From the NCBI GenBank assembly GCA_963816065.1, contig CAWFJG010000030.1, positions 62,001 through 126,000 of the forward strand: DNA of 64,000 bases, written 5' to 3'. This DNA comes from Roseiarcus sp963816065 (lineage in GTDB: Bacteria > Pseudomonadota > Alphaproteobacteria > Rhizobiales > Beijerinckiaceae). Numbering within the stretch: position 1 is the first letter of the stretch; the number at the start of each line of letters is the position of its first letter. The position numbers and the translations under genes were made by a program. The notes below the pieces were generated by a model, which saw only the letters and a list, made by a program, of their open reading frames with translations, searched no databases and had not been told where the DNA came from. Positions 37,426 through 46,406 of this stretch are shown here, piece after piece.

Positions 37426-38118
37426 ATGTCCGCGATCAAGCTGCATGTCATCAAGCCGAGCGTGAACAACATGACGGCGCGCGTGTTCGTGCGCGCCGCC
37501 AAGCTCGACTTCACCGAGGACGACGTCTACGGCAAGACGCGCTCGCCCGAGTTCATGGGCAAGAATCCCGCCCATCTCACGCCGATGATGGAGGCGTCCG
37601 GGCTGCCCAAGGGGGTGATGTGGGAGAGCTGCGCCATCATGCAGTATCTCTGCAACAAGCATCACCTGACCGCGTTCTATCCGACCGAGCCGGAAAAGCG
37701 CGCGATGGTGGACAGCGCCATGTTCTACATCGTCGGCACCATCTATCCTTATCTGTCGCGCGCCACTTACGGCGCGCTCGGCTTCCCGCTTTACGCCGGC
37801 GAGGTCGGCGCGAGCGACGCGGACGCCGCCGCCAAGGACAAGGCGCAGAAGGCGGCGGTCGAGGCGCTCGGCGAGACGCTCGACGCCTTCCACAAGTTCT
37901 TCCTGCACGGGACGACGTTCGTCGGCGGCGATCACGTCTCGATCGCCGACATCCGCCTCGCCTGCAGCCTCGAGTTCCTCAACGCGATCGACTACCCGTT
38001 CGCCGGCTGGACCAAGGCCTATATGGCCGCCGTCGAGAAGGCGCTCGGCGACGCCTACGCCGAGCCGGCGGGCGACGTCCGAGGCTACATCCAGTACGTG
38101 AAGGGGAAGAAGGGGTAG
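37426..38118 (+). CDS. Glutathione S-transferase family protein
   Basis: Uninterrupted, 230 residues. The N-terminal thioredoxin-like half is IKLHVIKPSVNNMTARVFVR then GKNPAHLTPMMEASGLPKGVMWESCAIMQYLCNK, with the E-S pair (WESCAI) that binds the glutathione gamma-glutamyl group. The helical C-terminal half contains FVGGDHVSIADIRLACSLEFL, the usual GST N-capping box. 'aggaggaaccccaATG' gives a clear ribosome site. Its place between the VOC enzyme and the amidohydrolase suggests a glutathione-dependent isomerisation or thiolysis step, as with maleylacetoacetate or maleylpyruvate isomerases; this is inference. Confidence 0.85.
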   Translation: MSAIKLHVIKPSVNNMTARVFVRAAKLDFTEDDVYGKTRSPEFMGKNPAHLTPMMEASGLPKGVMWESCAIMQYLCNKHHLTAFYPTEPEKRAMVDSAMFYIVGTIYPYLSRATYGALGFPLYAGEVGASDADAAAKDKAQKAAVEALGETLDAFHKFFLHGTTFVGGDHVSIADIRLACSLEFLNAIDYPFAGWTKAYMAAVEKALGDAYAEPAGDVRGYIQYVKGKKG

Positions 38119-38186
38119 CGAATAGCGAGCAAGCGACCGATCTACGAGGGGCGGCGCTTTGCCGCCTCTCGTCTGAAGGCACGTCT

Positions 38187-39158
38187 ATGCGTACGATCAC
38201 GCTCGAAGAGCATTTCGCCACGCCCGACTACATGGCGGGACCTGGACGCAAGCTGAAGGAGCACGCGGAACGCGCGGGCGGCAGGCTGGCGAGCCTCTTG
38301 ACCGATCTTATCGACCTTGGCGAGGGGCGCGTCGCGGCGATGGACGCGGCGGAGTTACAATGCAGGCGCTGTCGCTGACCTCGCCGGGCGTCGAGCAGCT
38401 TGCGGGCGAAGAGGCGAAGACCGTGGCGCGAGAGACGAACGCCGCAATCGGCGAAGCGGTCCGGCGCTGGCCAGACAGGTTCTTCGGGCTGGCCTCGCTG
38501 CCGCTCCTCGACCCGCAGGCCGCGATCGCCGAGCTTGAGCAGGCGATCGCCGCGGACGGCTGCAAGGGCGTGGTGATCAACGGGCACCTGCGCGGGCGCT
38601 ATCTCGACGATCGAACGTTCTGGCCGGTGCTGGCGCGCGCCGAGGCGCTGAACCTGCCGATCTATCTCCACCCGACGCAGTCGCCCGAGCCGGTCGTCGG
38701 CGCCTGGTACGGCGGCCTCAAGCCCGCAGTGGCAGAGATGATGGCGAACGGCGGCTGGGGCTGGCACATCGAGACGGCGCTGCATGTCCTGCGCATGGTC
38801 CTCGGCGGCGTGTTCGACGTCCATCCCGAATTGCAGGTCGTCATCGGCCATATGGGCGAGACGCTGCCGTTCATGATCGAACGGGTCGAATTCGATGCCC
38901 CCGGCCGTCACCGGGCTCAAAAAGCCGGTCAGCGCATACCTGCGCGAAAACGTCCATTACACTTTTGCCGGCTTCAATTTCCTGCCGACCTTCCTCCAAC
39001 TCCTGGTCGAGGTCGGCGTCGACCGCATTATGTTCTCGGCCGATCATCCCTATCGGCCGATGGCGGAGGCGCGCGCCTTTCTGGACGGGTTGCCGGTCGG
39101 CCCGACCGACCGGGCGAGGATCGCGCACGCCAATGCGGAGCGGCTGTTCGGGGTGTAG
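38187..39158 (+). CDS. Amidohydrolase-2 family decarboxylase/hydrolase
   Basis: A metal-dependent TIM-barrel enzyme of the PF04909 family (ACMSD, gamma-resorcylate decarboxylase and related). Start MRTITLEEHFATPDYM holds the first metal motif (ExH). LPIYLHPTQSPEPVVGAWYGG provides the barrel His, VVIGHMGETLPFMIERVEFD the second, and MFSADHPYRPMAEARAFL the catalytic Asp. The ending ARIAHANAERLFGV is typical. Frameshifts near 38355 and 38897 split it; about 323 residues joined. Last gene of the operon, 68 bp after the transferase gene. Family members decarboxylate aromatic acids or hydrolyse lactones, which agrees with an aromatic-acid pathway. Confidence 0.83.
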
Positions 39159-39180
39159 CGCGAAACGCGGTTGGATGGCG

Positions 39181-39807
39181 CTACAAAGGCTCGACGGTCT
39201 CTCTCCACGCCGCCGCAAACGCCTTCGCCTTGGCTTCGACCACCTTGGCCGTCATGCCGGGCTTGTAGAGCGCGCCGCCGACGCCGAAGCCGGCGGCGCC
39301 GGCTTCGCGGTAGGGCGCGAGCCTTTCGGGCGTAATGCCGCCGACGGGAAAGAGCGGCGCGTCCTTCGGCAGCACGGATCGCCAGGCCCTGACCACTTCG
39401 GGCGGCATCGCCTCGGCGGGAAAGAGCTTCAGCCCGGTCGCGCCGAGACTGAGCGCGGCAAACGCCTCGGTCGGCGTCGCCACCCCCGGGAGAACGCTCA
39501 GACCGAGCTGAAGCGCGCATTCGATCACCGCGGGGTCGGCGTTCGGCGCGACGATCAGACCGGCGCCGGCTTCTGCGGCCGCCTTGACCGCGCCGGTCAG
39601 CAGCACGGTCCCGGCGCCGACGAGCGCGGCCTTGCCGACGCGGCCCGCGATGATCTCGATGCTCTTGAACGGATCGGGCGAGTTCAGCGGAACCTCGATC
39701 GCCCCGAACCCGGCCTCGACCAGGACGCAGGCGATGGCGTCCGCCTCGTCCGGCTTGAGGCCGCGCAGGATGGCGATCAGGGGCGTTGGCGTGAGAGCGA
39801 GCATCAT
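39181..39807 (-). CDS. dgoA: 2-dehydro-3-deoxy-6-phosphogalactonate aldolase
   Basis: It cleaves KDPGal to pyruvate and D-glyceraldehyde-3-phosphate, the last step of the De Ley-Doudoroff galactose/galactonate route. Uninterrupted, 208 residues, class I aldolase of the KDPG family. It starts PTPLIAILRGLKPDEADAIA (the RGxxxxE-like phosphate region) and has FGAIEVPLNSPDPFKSI, VGAGTVLLTGAV and the Schiff-base lysine in GATGLKLFPAEAM near residue 125. FPVGGITPERLAPYREAGAAGFGVG gives the phosphate site. Its start overlaps the dgoK stop by four bases (ATGA), so the two are translationally coupled. Confidence 0.9.
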   Translation of the reverse strand: MMLALTPTPLIAILRGLKPDEADAIACVLVEAGFGAIEVPLNSPDPFKSIEIIAGRVGKAALVGAGTVLLTGAVKAAAEAGAGLIVAPNADPAVIECALQLGLSVLPGVATPTEAFAALSLGATGLKLFPAEAMPPEVVRAWRSVLPKDAPLFPVGGITPERLAPYREAGAAGFGVGGALYKPGMTAKVVEAKAKAFAAAWRETVEPL

Positions 39808-40721
39808 AGGAGTCCGGCTTGGAGGGCGACGGCGAGAAGTCCGCGCGGCGCCGCGTGATCCGGCGCGACCGAAACCTCCTCGCCGAGGGCGGCGAACGCG
39901 GTGCGATAACGCTCGACGAGCCCTTTCGCTCCTGCGAGATGCGCATTCTCGCCGGGAAAGAGCCGACGCGCCTCGGCGATCTCCGCCCCGATCATGAGGC
40001 CCGACAGGTAGTCGCCCGCGTCGGCCTCGGCGAGCCCGCCCATGAGCGGCAGGGTGCGGGCGCCGAATAGCGAACCGAGCAGGCCGCCGTTATCGCCGCG
40101 CGCGGCGGCCGCGCCACGTCGCGCGCCGCGGGCGAAGGCGGGGCCCGGAGACCGGAGCGGGGCGGCTCGGGCGAAAGCGCCAACCAGCGTATGATCGCGA
40201 ATCGCGGCGAACAGCTCCCCGGTGACGAAGGTCTTGAAGCGCACGACGCGCCCGGCTTCGACCACCGCCCATTTGCAATGCGAGCCGGGCAGCACGACGA
40301 GGCGCGCGCCGCCCTCGGCGATCCCGAGGATCTCGACCTCCTCGCCGCGCATCACGTCGGGTTCGCCGTTCCCGTCCGTGCAGGAGAGTCCCGGGGCGAT
40401 CAGGATGCGCCGGCCGTCCGCCTCGACCGCGACCAGGTTCCTGGCAATCGCGCTGAGATCCGCGGGGCAGGCGACGTAGGGCGCCTCGCGCCAGCCGTTG
40501 CGGCTGCCGACCATGCCCGAGGCGAGGACGGGCATGGCGGGATGCGCGTCGAGCCAGCCGCCGAGGAGGCGCCGGAAGGCCGCCGGGAATCCTCCGGGCG
40601 AGACCGAGGCAATGCCGTCCGCCGTCTCCATCTCATCGATGATCCCACCGTCCCGAGCCATGAGATAGGCGCGGAAATTCGACGAGCCCCAATCGACTTC
40701 GATCAATGCCGGCGCGGTCAC
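39804..40721 (-). CDS. dgoK: 2-dehydro-3-deoxygalactonokinase
   Basis: It phosphorylates 2-keto-3-deoxygalactonate with ATP. Uninterrupted, 305 residues, of the DgoK family: IEVDWGSSNFRAYLM (the D-x-G-x-x-x phosphate loop near residue 9), VLASGMVGSRNGWREAPYVACPADL, LIAPGLSCTDGNGEPDVMRGEEVEILG, VVLPGSHCKWAVVEAGRVVRFKTFVTGELFAAI and ANAHLAGAKGLVERY-like C-terminal segments. GTG 40721 is the start. It follows the dehydrogenase gene after 85 bp and overlaps dgoA. The kinase, aldolase and dehydrogenase together make a sugar-acid module. Confidence 0.9.
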   Translation of the reverse strand: MTAPALIEVDWGSSNFRAYLMARDGGIIDEMETADGIASVSPGGFPAAFRRLLGGWLDAHPAMPVLASGMVGSRNGWREAPYVACPADLSAIARNLVAVEADGRRILIAPGLSCTDGNGEPDVMRGEEVEILGIAEGGARLVVLPGSHCKWAVVEAGRVVRFKTFVTGELFAAIRDHTLVGAFARAAPLRSPGPAFARGARRGAAAARGDNGGLLGSLFGARTLPLMGGLAEADAGDYLSGLMIGAEIAEARRLFPGENAHLAGAKGLVERYRTAFAALGEEVSVAPDHAAPRGLLAVALQAGLL

Positions 40722-40806
40722 GGGGACCTCGTCCGCGCTTCCCGCCGGGCGTCCGCCGACAGAGACGAAAGCTCGGCGGCTGAATCCCGGACGGCCGGCC
40801 CGTCCG

Positions 40807-41754
40807 TCATTCGCCGATCTCCTCCGCCGCCCGCTTCTTGTGCGCGGCCAGCGCCATCAGCCGCCGGTCGCGCCAGGCGGCGCGCTCGCCGAGCTTGTCG
40901 GCCGGCAACCGGCGCCGGCGCTCCGCCTCGATCGCGTCCATCGCCGCGCCGGTCCAGTCGACCCGACGCTGCATGGAGGGGAAGATCCCGGCGTAGATGC
41001 GCTGGTAGCGCTCGGCATAGTCGCGCACCCCGTTCGGCGCATTGAGGTCGATGGTCTCGAACGGACCCATGAAGGACCAGCGCAGCGCCAGACCCTCCCG
41101 GATCGCGACGTCGACGTCGTCGGCGCTGGCGTAGCCGTCGGCCACCAGCCGGAACGCCTCCTCGAGCAGGGCGCCTTGCAGCCGATTGACGACAAAGCCG
41201 TCGATCTCCCGCGCCATCACGATCGGCGCGTGGCCGGCCCCGCGCAGAAGGGCGGCGGCGCGCTCGACCGCCTCCGGCTCTGTCCACGGCGCCGGAACGA
41301 TCTCGACCGACGGAATCAGATAGGGCGGGTTGATCGGGTGGGCGACGAGACAACGCCCACGGCCTTTCAGACCTTCGCTGAAGGCCGACGGCAGGATCGC
41401 CGAGGTGGAGCTCGCCAACACGGCCTCGGGATCGGCCAGGCGATCGAGCTCGGCGAACACGCGCCGCTTCGTCTGAACGTCCTCGGGCGTGTTCTCCTGG
41501 ACGTAACTCGCCCCGTGCAGGGCGTCTTCGAGCGAGACCGCCCGGCAAATCCGGGCGCGCACCGAAAGCGGCGGCTCGCCGTGCAACAACTCGTTGTCGT
41601 CGAGATCCGGCAGGACCCGGTTGACGAAGCTCAACGCCTCGTCGGTCGCCTCCGGCCGATCGTCCCAGATCGCCACCTCGTGGCCGGCGCGGGCGAAGCT
41701 GACCGCCCAGGCGCGACCGACAAGTCCAAGTCCGACCAGAGCAATTTTGCCCAT
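40807..41754 (-). CDS. 3-hydroxyacyl-CoA dehydrogenase-family NAD-dependent dehydrogenase
   Basis: Uninterrupted, 315 residues. The N-terminal Rossmann domain opens MGKIALVGLGLVGRAWAVSFARAG (GxGxxG near residue 8) and has SYVQENTPEDVQTKRRVFAE and LASSTSAILPSAFSEGL. The catalytic His is in CLVAHPINPPYLIPSVEIVPAPW. The C-terminal helical domain has EIDGFVVNRLQGALLEEAFRLV. This single-domain-pair form matches the lambda-crystallin/L-gulonate 3-dehydrogenase and L-carnitine dehydrogenase subgroup more than beta-oxidation enzymes. Lying upstream of dgoK-dgoA on the same strand, it probably oxidises a sugar acid feeding that route (inference). ATG 41754 follows 'ggagtcgg'. Confidence 0.8.
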   Translation of the reverse strand: MGKIALVGLGLVGRAWAVSFARAGHEVAIWDDRPEATDEALSFVNRVLPDLDDNELLHGEPPLSVRARICRAVSLEDALHGASYVQENTPEDVQTKRRVFAELDRLADPEAVLASSTSAILPSAFSEGLKGRGRCLVAHPINPPYLIPSVEIVPAPWTEPEAVERAAALLRGAGHAPIVMAREIDGFVVNRLQGALLEEAFRLVADGYASADDVDVAIREGLALRWSFMGPFETIDLNAPNGVRDYAERYQRIYAGIFPSMQRRVDWTGAAMDAIEAERRRRLPADKLGERAAWRDRRLMALAAHKKRAAEEIGE

Positions 41755-41980
41755 CCGACTCCTCCAGGCCTTTCGCCCGCAGGGTCAAGCACTAGCAGGC
41801 CATGGCGCTGAGGCCAACGTCTGCGCTGAATTTCGGAGACGTCCGTCCAAGGGCGCGGCGTGAAAGGCGCGCGCGAACCGATCTGCCGCTTGCGGTCGGC
41901 GGCTGCGGCTCGAGGCCCGGCGACGCCCGCCCTCCGATCCCGGTTTGGCCGATCCGCGCCGACGCTCTATCATCGGCCCC

Positions 41981-43187
41981 ATGACCGAAGTCGAGATCGC
42001 CGCTCTGGCCGGCTGGATCGCCGAGGCCGGCCTGGCCGGCGCGTCCGAGACGACGCTGCTGCAGGGCTTTTGCGAGCGCGCCGCGGCCGCGGGCCTGCCG
42101 CTGGCGCGCGGGGTCGCGTTCATCGACACCCTGCATCCGCTCTACGAGGGGCGGACGTTTCGCTGGGATCGGGACAAGCCGGATGTGACCTTCACCGACT
42201 ACGGCCGCAGCACCCAAGGCGAAGCCGCCACGCGCTGGCGGACCAGCCCCTGGTTCCGGATGTTGAACGACGGCGTTTCCGTGCTGCGCCGGCGCATCGG
42301 CCCCGAAACCTCGTCCGAGTTTCCGATCCTGGGCGACCTCTTCAAGGAGTCGCTGACAGACTACCTGGCGGTTCTCAATCGTTTCGACGCCGACGGCGTG
42401 ATCGGCGAGATGGACTCGTTCTATTCGGGCTGGATGACCGACCAGCCGGAAGGCTTTTCCGACGCGGAGGTCGACGTCATCACCCGGCTCGTTCCGCACC
42501 TCGGGCTGGCGATCAAGGCGGCGACGCTCGCCCGGATGGCCGAAACCCTGGTCGAGACCTACCTCGGCCGCGATGCGGGGCGTCGGGTGATGCAAGGGCG
42601 CATCGAGCGCGGCGTCGCCGACCGGATCAAGACGGTGCTCTGGTTCAGCGACTTGCGTGGCTACACCCGCATTTCCGACAGCGCCGACCCCGAGCAGATC
42701 ATTCCGCTCCTCAACGATTACGCCGACGCGGTCGTCTCGGCGATCCACACGCATTCCGGCGACGTCTTGAAGCTGATCGGCGACGGCGTGCTGGCGATCT
42801 TCCCGGCTCAGGATCGCGCGCGCGCCACCGCCGCTGCGCTCGAGGCGGCGAAGGAGGCGCGCGCGGCGGTGGCGGCGCTCAACGACCGCCGCGGGGCGGA
42901 GGGTTTGCCGACGACCGACATGTATCTCGGCCTGCACCTCGGCGTCGTGTTCTACGGCAACATCGGCAGCCAGGACCGGCTCGATTTCACCGTCGTCGGA
43001 CCCGCGGTCAACGAGGTGTCGCGGATCGCCGCCATGTGCCGCTCGGTCGATCAGCCGGTCCTGATCTCCTCGAACTTCGTCGAGTTCTTTCGCCGTCGAT
43101 CGGCGTCCGTTCGTGTCCGTCGGCCGCTACGCCCTGCGCGGGGTCGGCAGGCCGCAGGAGCTGTTCACGCTCGACCCGAGCGCATGA
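41981..43187 (+). CDS. Soluble class III adenylate/guanylate cyclase
   Basis: About 402 residues. The N-terminal ~200 residues (GWIAEAGLAGASETTLLQGFCERA, RGVAFIDTLHPLYEGRTFRW, SVLRRRIGPETSSEFPIL) resemble the uncharacterised sensory domain found in many rhizobial cyclases. The catalytic domain begins TVLWFSDLRGYTRISDSADPEQI (metal-binding Asp near residue 225) and continues HSGDVLKLIGDGVLAIFPAQD, GLHLGVVFYGNIGSQDRLDFTVVGPAVNEVSRIAAM. The last ~35 residues (RPFVSVGRYALRGVGRPQELFTLDPSA) come after a frameshift near 43095. No membrane segment. With the membrane cyclase at 30.3 kb, this makes two cyclic-nucleotide inputs within 13 kb. Confidence 0.87.
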
Positions 43188-43263
43188 GCCGCGGGCATAG
43201 AGGCCAGTGCCTGTCTGCGCAGAGACCGCTAAGAGGAGGCATTCGTGGGAGCTTCCGCGGCCC

Positions 43264-43339
43264 CCTTCTCCAGCTCTGCTGGGGAAGGTGGCGCCATAGG
43301 GCGACGAAAGACGCCCGTCTTTCGACGGGCTATGGCGCC
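43264..43339. repeat. Double hairpin repeat upstream of the DUF559 gene
   Basis: The first hairpin CCTTCTCCAG/CTGGGGAAGG is at 43264-43288. The second is a 50-base near-perfect palindrome at 43290-43339 (GGCGCCATAG ... CTATGGCGCC, inner arms CGAAAGACG/CGTCTTTCG). The first hairpin recurs on the other side of the DUF559 gene at 43928-43952. The 287-bp gap from the cyclase stop to 43474 contains nothing else recognised. Confidence 0.8.
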
Positions 43340-43474
43340 GGATGGGGTGTGGGCCGCTGCTCCGACCTCGCGTCGTAGGCGCAACCGACGCGCCAAAGGG
43401 CATTCGAATCTCCTTGTCCGCCGCACTCCATCCCTCGCTTCGCGCAACCCTCCCGCTTCGCGAATAAGAGTGAG

Positions 43475-43840
43475 CTACGGCTCTCCAAGCGCGGCGCGAA
43501 TCCGCTCGATGATGATGGGTAATCCGCCGATGATCAGATCGTCCGGGAATCGCAACACGCGAAATCCCGCGCGACGAAGCCATGCGTCTCGCTCGGCGTC
43601 TCTAACCTTCGCATCCAAACGATCATGCGTTCGGCCGTCGGCTTCGACGATGAGCTTGCGCTGAAGGCAACCGAAGTCGGCGAAATAGGGTCCGATCGGC
43701 ATCTGCCTCCGAAAGCCGTGGCCATCGAGCCGATGATTGCGCAAGGCCTGCCAAAGCATTGCCTCCGCTCGCGTCATGGTGCGGCGCTGGGCGCGCGCGA
43801 ACTTACGCGAAGATCGAGGGAAACGCGGTTGCTCCTCCAT
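43475..43840 (-). CDS. DUF559-domain protein (Vsr/restriction-endonuclease-like fold)
   Basis: Uninterrupted, 121 residues. FARAQRRTMTRAEAMLWQALRNHRLDGHGFRRQMPIGPYFADFGC is the standard DUF559 opening. KLIVEADGRTHDRLDAKVRDAERDAWLRRAGFRVLRFPDDLI carries the presumed nuclease residues (D in YFADF, E in IVEADG, then the H). DUF559 proteins are small, numerous in alphaproteobacterial genomes and have a predicted PD-(D/E)xK/Vsr fold; no activity has been established to my knowledge. The gene is bracketed by copies of a CCTTCCCCAG/CTGGGGAAGG hairpin, so it may travel with, or act on, that repeat. Confidence 0.85.
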   Translation of the reverse strand: MEEQPRFPRSSRKFARAQRRTMTRAEAMLWQALRNHRLDGHGFRRQMPIGPYFADFGCLQRKLIVEADGRTHDRLDAKVRDAERDAWLRRAGFRVLRFPDDLIIGGLPIIIERIRAALGEP

Positions 43841-43927
43841 TCCGCTTTCTCGCTTGCGCGACCGTTGCTGCGAGCCGCCATCGCCGTCGCCCTTGCGCGC
43901 CGCACCCCATCCGGCCCTACCGGGCCA

Positions 43928-43952
43928 CCTTCCCCAGCAGAGCTGGGGAAGG
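43928..43952. repeat. Hairpin repeat downstream copy
   Basis: A perfect 10-bp stem CCTTCCCCAG/CTGGGGAAGG with a 5-base loop, preceded by 'ccggccctaccgggccac'. It is the inverted counterpart of the hairpin at 43264-43288. Confidence 0.8.
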
Positions 43953-44076
43953 ATGCGCGGACCTCCGGAGCCTCGTCAATGCTCGCTCAGGCTCGAAACC
44001 ACAGATTGGAACCTAGACAGGACCCAGTCGCGCGGCAGCTTGACGTCGCCCGCGCCCGGTCGGATAGGACCGGGCG

Positions 44077-44836
44077 ATGAGTCCCGCCTCTCCCCCGGTC
44101 CTGTCGGTCGAAAACCTCGCCAAGTCCTTCGGCAAGCTGCAGGCGGTCAAAGGCGTCTCCTTTTCGCGTCTCGCCGGGGGAGATCGTCGGGCTGATCGGG
44201 CCCAACGGCGCCGGCAAGACGACGACGATCAACATGATCCTCGGCGTGCTCGAGCCGACCTCGGGCCGGATCGCCATCGAGGGCGTCGACCTTCGCGCCG
44301 ACCGCAGCGCCGCGCTGGCGCGAACCAACTTCGCCGCGGTCTACGCGCCGCTGCCCGGCAATCTCACCGTCGAGCAGAACCTCAAGGTCTTTGCCCGGAT
44401 CTACGATGTCGAAGGGATCGACGCGCGCATCGAGACGCTTCTGGCGACCTACGATCTGGCCCGATTCCGGCGGACGAAGGCGGGCGTGCTCTCGTCCGGC
44501 GAGCAGACCCGCCTGTCGCTCGCCAAGGCGATGCTGAACCGGCCGCGGCTCCTCCTGCTGGATGAGCCGACCGCTTCGATCGATCCGTCCGCCGCCCGCG
44601 ACATCCGCGCCGGCATCGCCGGCGTCGTCGAAAGCGGGGAGTGCGGGGTGTTGTGGACGAGCCACAACATGTACGAGGTCGAGGCCGTCTGCGACCGGGC
44701 GCTGTTCCTGTCGCACGGACGTATCGTGCTCGAAGGCGATCCGAAGCGGCTGCCGGGCGAGCACGGCGTCGAGACGCTCGACGACCTGTTCGTCTCGGTC
44801 GCCCATGAAACGCTGGCCGCCGGCGGCGCGTCGTGA
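44077..44836 (+). CDS. ABC-2 type exporter ATPase (NodI-like)
   Basis: The ATP-binding subunit of an ABC-2 exporter. Walker A is GLIGPNGAGKTTTIN near residue 40, the Q-loop region is FAAVYAPLPGNLTVEQNL, the signature is LSSGEQTRLSLAKAML, Walker B is LLLLDEPTASIDPSAARD and the switch His is in WTSHNMYEVEAV. A frameshift near 44168 separates the first 30 residues (LAKSFGKLQAVKGVSF) from the rest. About 252 residues, near the short end because there is no long C-terminal extension. Its last codons overlap the permease start at 44833, so the pair is translated together. The cargo is not identifiable; NodI/DrrA-type relatives export oligosaccharides, lipids or drugs. Confidence 0.87.
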
Positions 44837-45636
44837 ATCGCGCCCGCGTCGGCGCCGTCGTTCTGCGCATCCTCTATCTCTATCGCGGCAGCCCGCAGCG
44901 GGTGTTCCCGATCTTCATCTGGGTCGCGGTCGACATCCTGCTGTGGGGCTTTCTCACCCGCTACCTCAATTCCATGTCGCAGACCTCGTACAATTTCGTG
45001 CCCGCGTTGCTCGGCGCCGTGCTGCTGTGGGACTTCCTGACGCGCGCGATGCAGGGTGTGACGATGGCCTTCTTCGAGGACGTCTGGTCGCGCAACTTCC
45101 TGAACCTGTTCGCGACGCCGTTGCGCATCTCCGAATATCTGACCGGCCTCGTCATCGCCGCCATCGCAGTCAGCGCGCTGAGCCTCGTCGCCATGATCGT
45201 GTTCGCCCGCGTGGCCTTCGGCCTGTCATTCCTGACCTATGGCCTGGCGCTCGCGCCCTTCATCGCCGTGCTGTTCCTGACAGGCATCGCCATGGGCGTC
45301 GCGGCGGCGGGGCTCGTGCTGCGTCTCGGTCCGGCGTCGGAATGGCTGATCTGGCCGATCCCGATGATCGTATCCCCCTTCGCCGGCGTGTTCTATCCGC
45401 TCGCCGTTCTGCCGGGCTGGATGCGGGCGATCGCGGCGATCCTGCCCCCTTCTTATGTGTTCGAGGGCATGCGGGCGGTGGTCGCGGGGAAGCCAGCGCC
45501 GTGGGACGCGCTCGCGCTCGGCGCCGCCCTCGCCGTCGCCTATCTCGTGCTCGCCTGCCTGTTTTTCGGAGCGGTCTACAAGACCGCGATCCGCAGCGGC
45601 CTGATCGCCCGCTACAGCGCCGAATCGGTGAGTTGA
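44833..45636 (+). CDS. ABC-2 type exporter permease (NodJ-like)
   Basis: Uninterrupted, 267 residues with about six membrane spans: FPIFIWVAVDILLWGFLTRY, FVPALLGAVLLWDFLTRAMQG, YLTGLVIAAIAVSALSLVAM, LAPFIAVLFLTGIAMGVAAA, IPMIVSPFAGVFYPLAVLPG and LALGAALAVAYLVLACLFFG. The segment PFAGVFYPLAVLPGWMRAIAAILPPSYVFEGMR is the ABC2_membrane signature. GTG 44833 or ATG-less overlap with the ATPase stop shows coupling. The ATPase and permease alone can form a complete exporter. Confidence 0.87.
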   Translation: MNRARVGAVVLRILYLYRGSPQRVFPIFIWVAVDILLWGFLTRYLNSMSQTSYNFVPALLGAVLLWDFLTRAMQGVTMAFFEDVWSRNFLNLFATPLRISEYLTGLVIAAIAVSALSLVAMIVFARVAFGLSFLTYGLALAPFIAVLFLTGIAMGVAAAGLVLRLGPASEWLIWPIPMIVSPFAGVFYPLAVLPGWMRAIAAILPPSYVFEGMRAVVAGKPAPWDALALGAALAVAYLVLACLFFGAVYKTAIRSGLIARYSAESVS

Positions 45637-45676
45637 CCGTCGTCGCCCGCGGCGATTGACGCAGCGAGCGCGGCAA

Positions 45677-46234
45677 TCAGCCGAGCCAACGGATCTCGGG
45701 GGCGGCGCGTCCGACCGGAGCCGGCGTCGATTTCGGCTTGCCGACGATGATCGGCGCGATCTGGACCCAGGCGGGGGGCGCATCGATCGCGGCCCTGCCC
45801 TCGCTCGTATTGAGGTAGCCTTGGGCGAAGCCGATCCAGCACGTCCCGAGCCCTTCGGCGTAGGCGGCCAGCATGAGGTTCTGAGCCGCCATGGCGCAGT
45901 CCTCGACGATCCACGGCCTCTCGGCGCGCGCCGAGACGACTATCAATACGTTAGCATTGTAAAATATGTCGAACTCCGGGTCGCTGAGCCGCGGCCGGAA
46001 CCGTTCCGCATGTGGCGCAGGCATGGTCTCGAGCATGTAGGCTTTCGCCGCGCGCGACACGCGGCTGAGAGTTGGCCGATCTCGGATGACGGTGAACGCC
46101 CAGGGCTGTGCGTTGACCGCATTCGGCGCTTGGATCGCCGCCTCGATAAGCCGCCGGATCGTCGCCTCGTCGACCAGATCGGCGGTGTATTCGCGCACCG
46201 CGCGCCTGCCAAAAAGCGCGTCTCGCACCAACAC
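45677..46234 (-). CDS. Nitroreductase family protein
   Basis: Uninterrupted, 185 residues. An FMN-dependent NAD(P)H oxidoreductase: RDALFGRRAVREYTADLVDEATIRRLIEAAIQAPNAVNAQPWAF carries the FMN phosphate-binding Arg-Arg (RRAVRxY) and the NAQPW loop. NANVLIVVSAR, DCAMAAQNLMLAAYAEGLGTCWIG and PIIVGKPKSTP close the fold. Such enzymes reduce nitroaromatics, quinones or flavins. GTG 46234 start. It converges with the ABC permease, and no operon partner is present. Confidence 0.87.
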   Translation of the reverse strand: MLVRDALFGRRAVREYTADLVDEATIRRLIEAAIQAPNAVNAQPWAFTVIRDRPTLSRVSRAAKAYMLETMPAPHAERFRPRLSDPEFDIFYNANVLIVVSARAERPWIVEDCAMAAQNLMLAAYAEGLGTCWIGFAQGYLNTSEGRAAIDAPPAWVQIAPIIVGKPKSTPAPVGRAAPEIRWLG

Positions 46235-46406
46235 GATCCTGTCTCCTCGTTTCGCTCGCGACGAAACCTAGCCCGACGCGGTGAGGGGTTCATTGAGACC
46301 GATCAAACTGCGGGCCCGCCCTCTTGCGCGAGGGGGGCCGGAAGGGCATTGTGCCGCGCGAAAAAAACGGGTTGGCCGGTCGAACGGCCGGAGATTGGGG
46401 CGCAGC

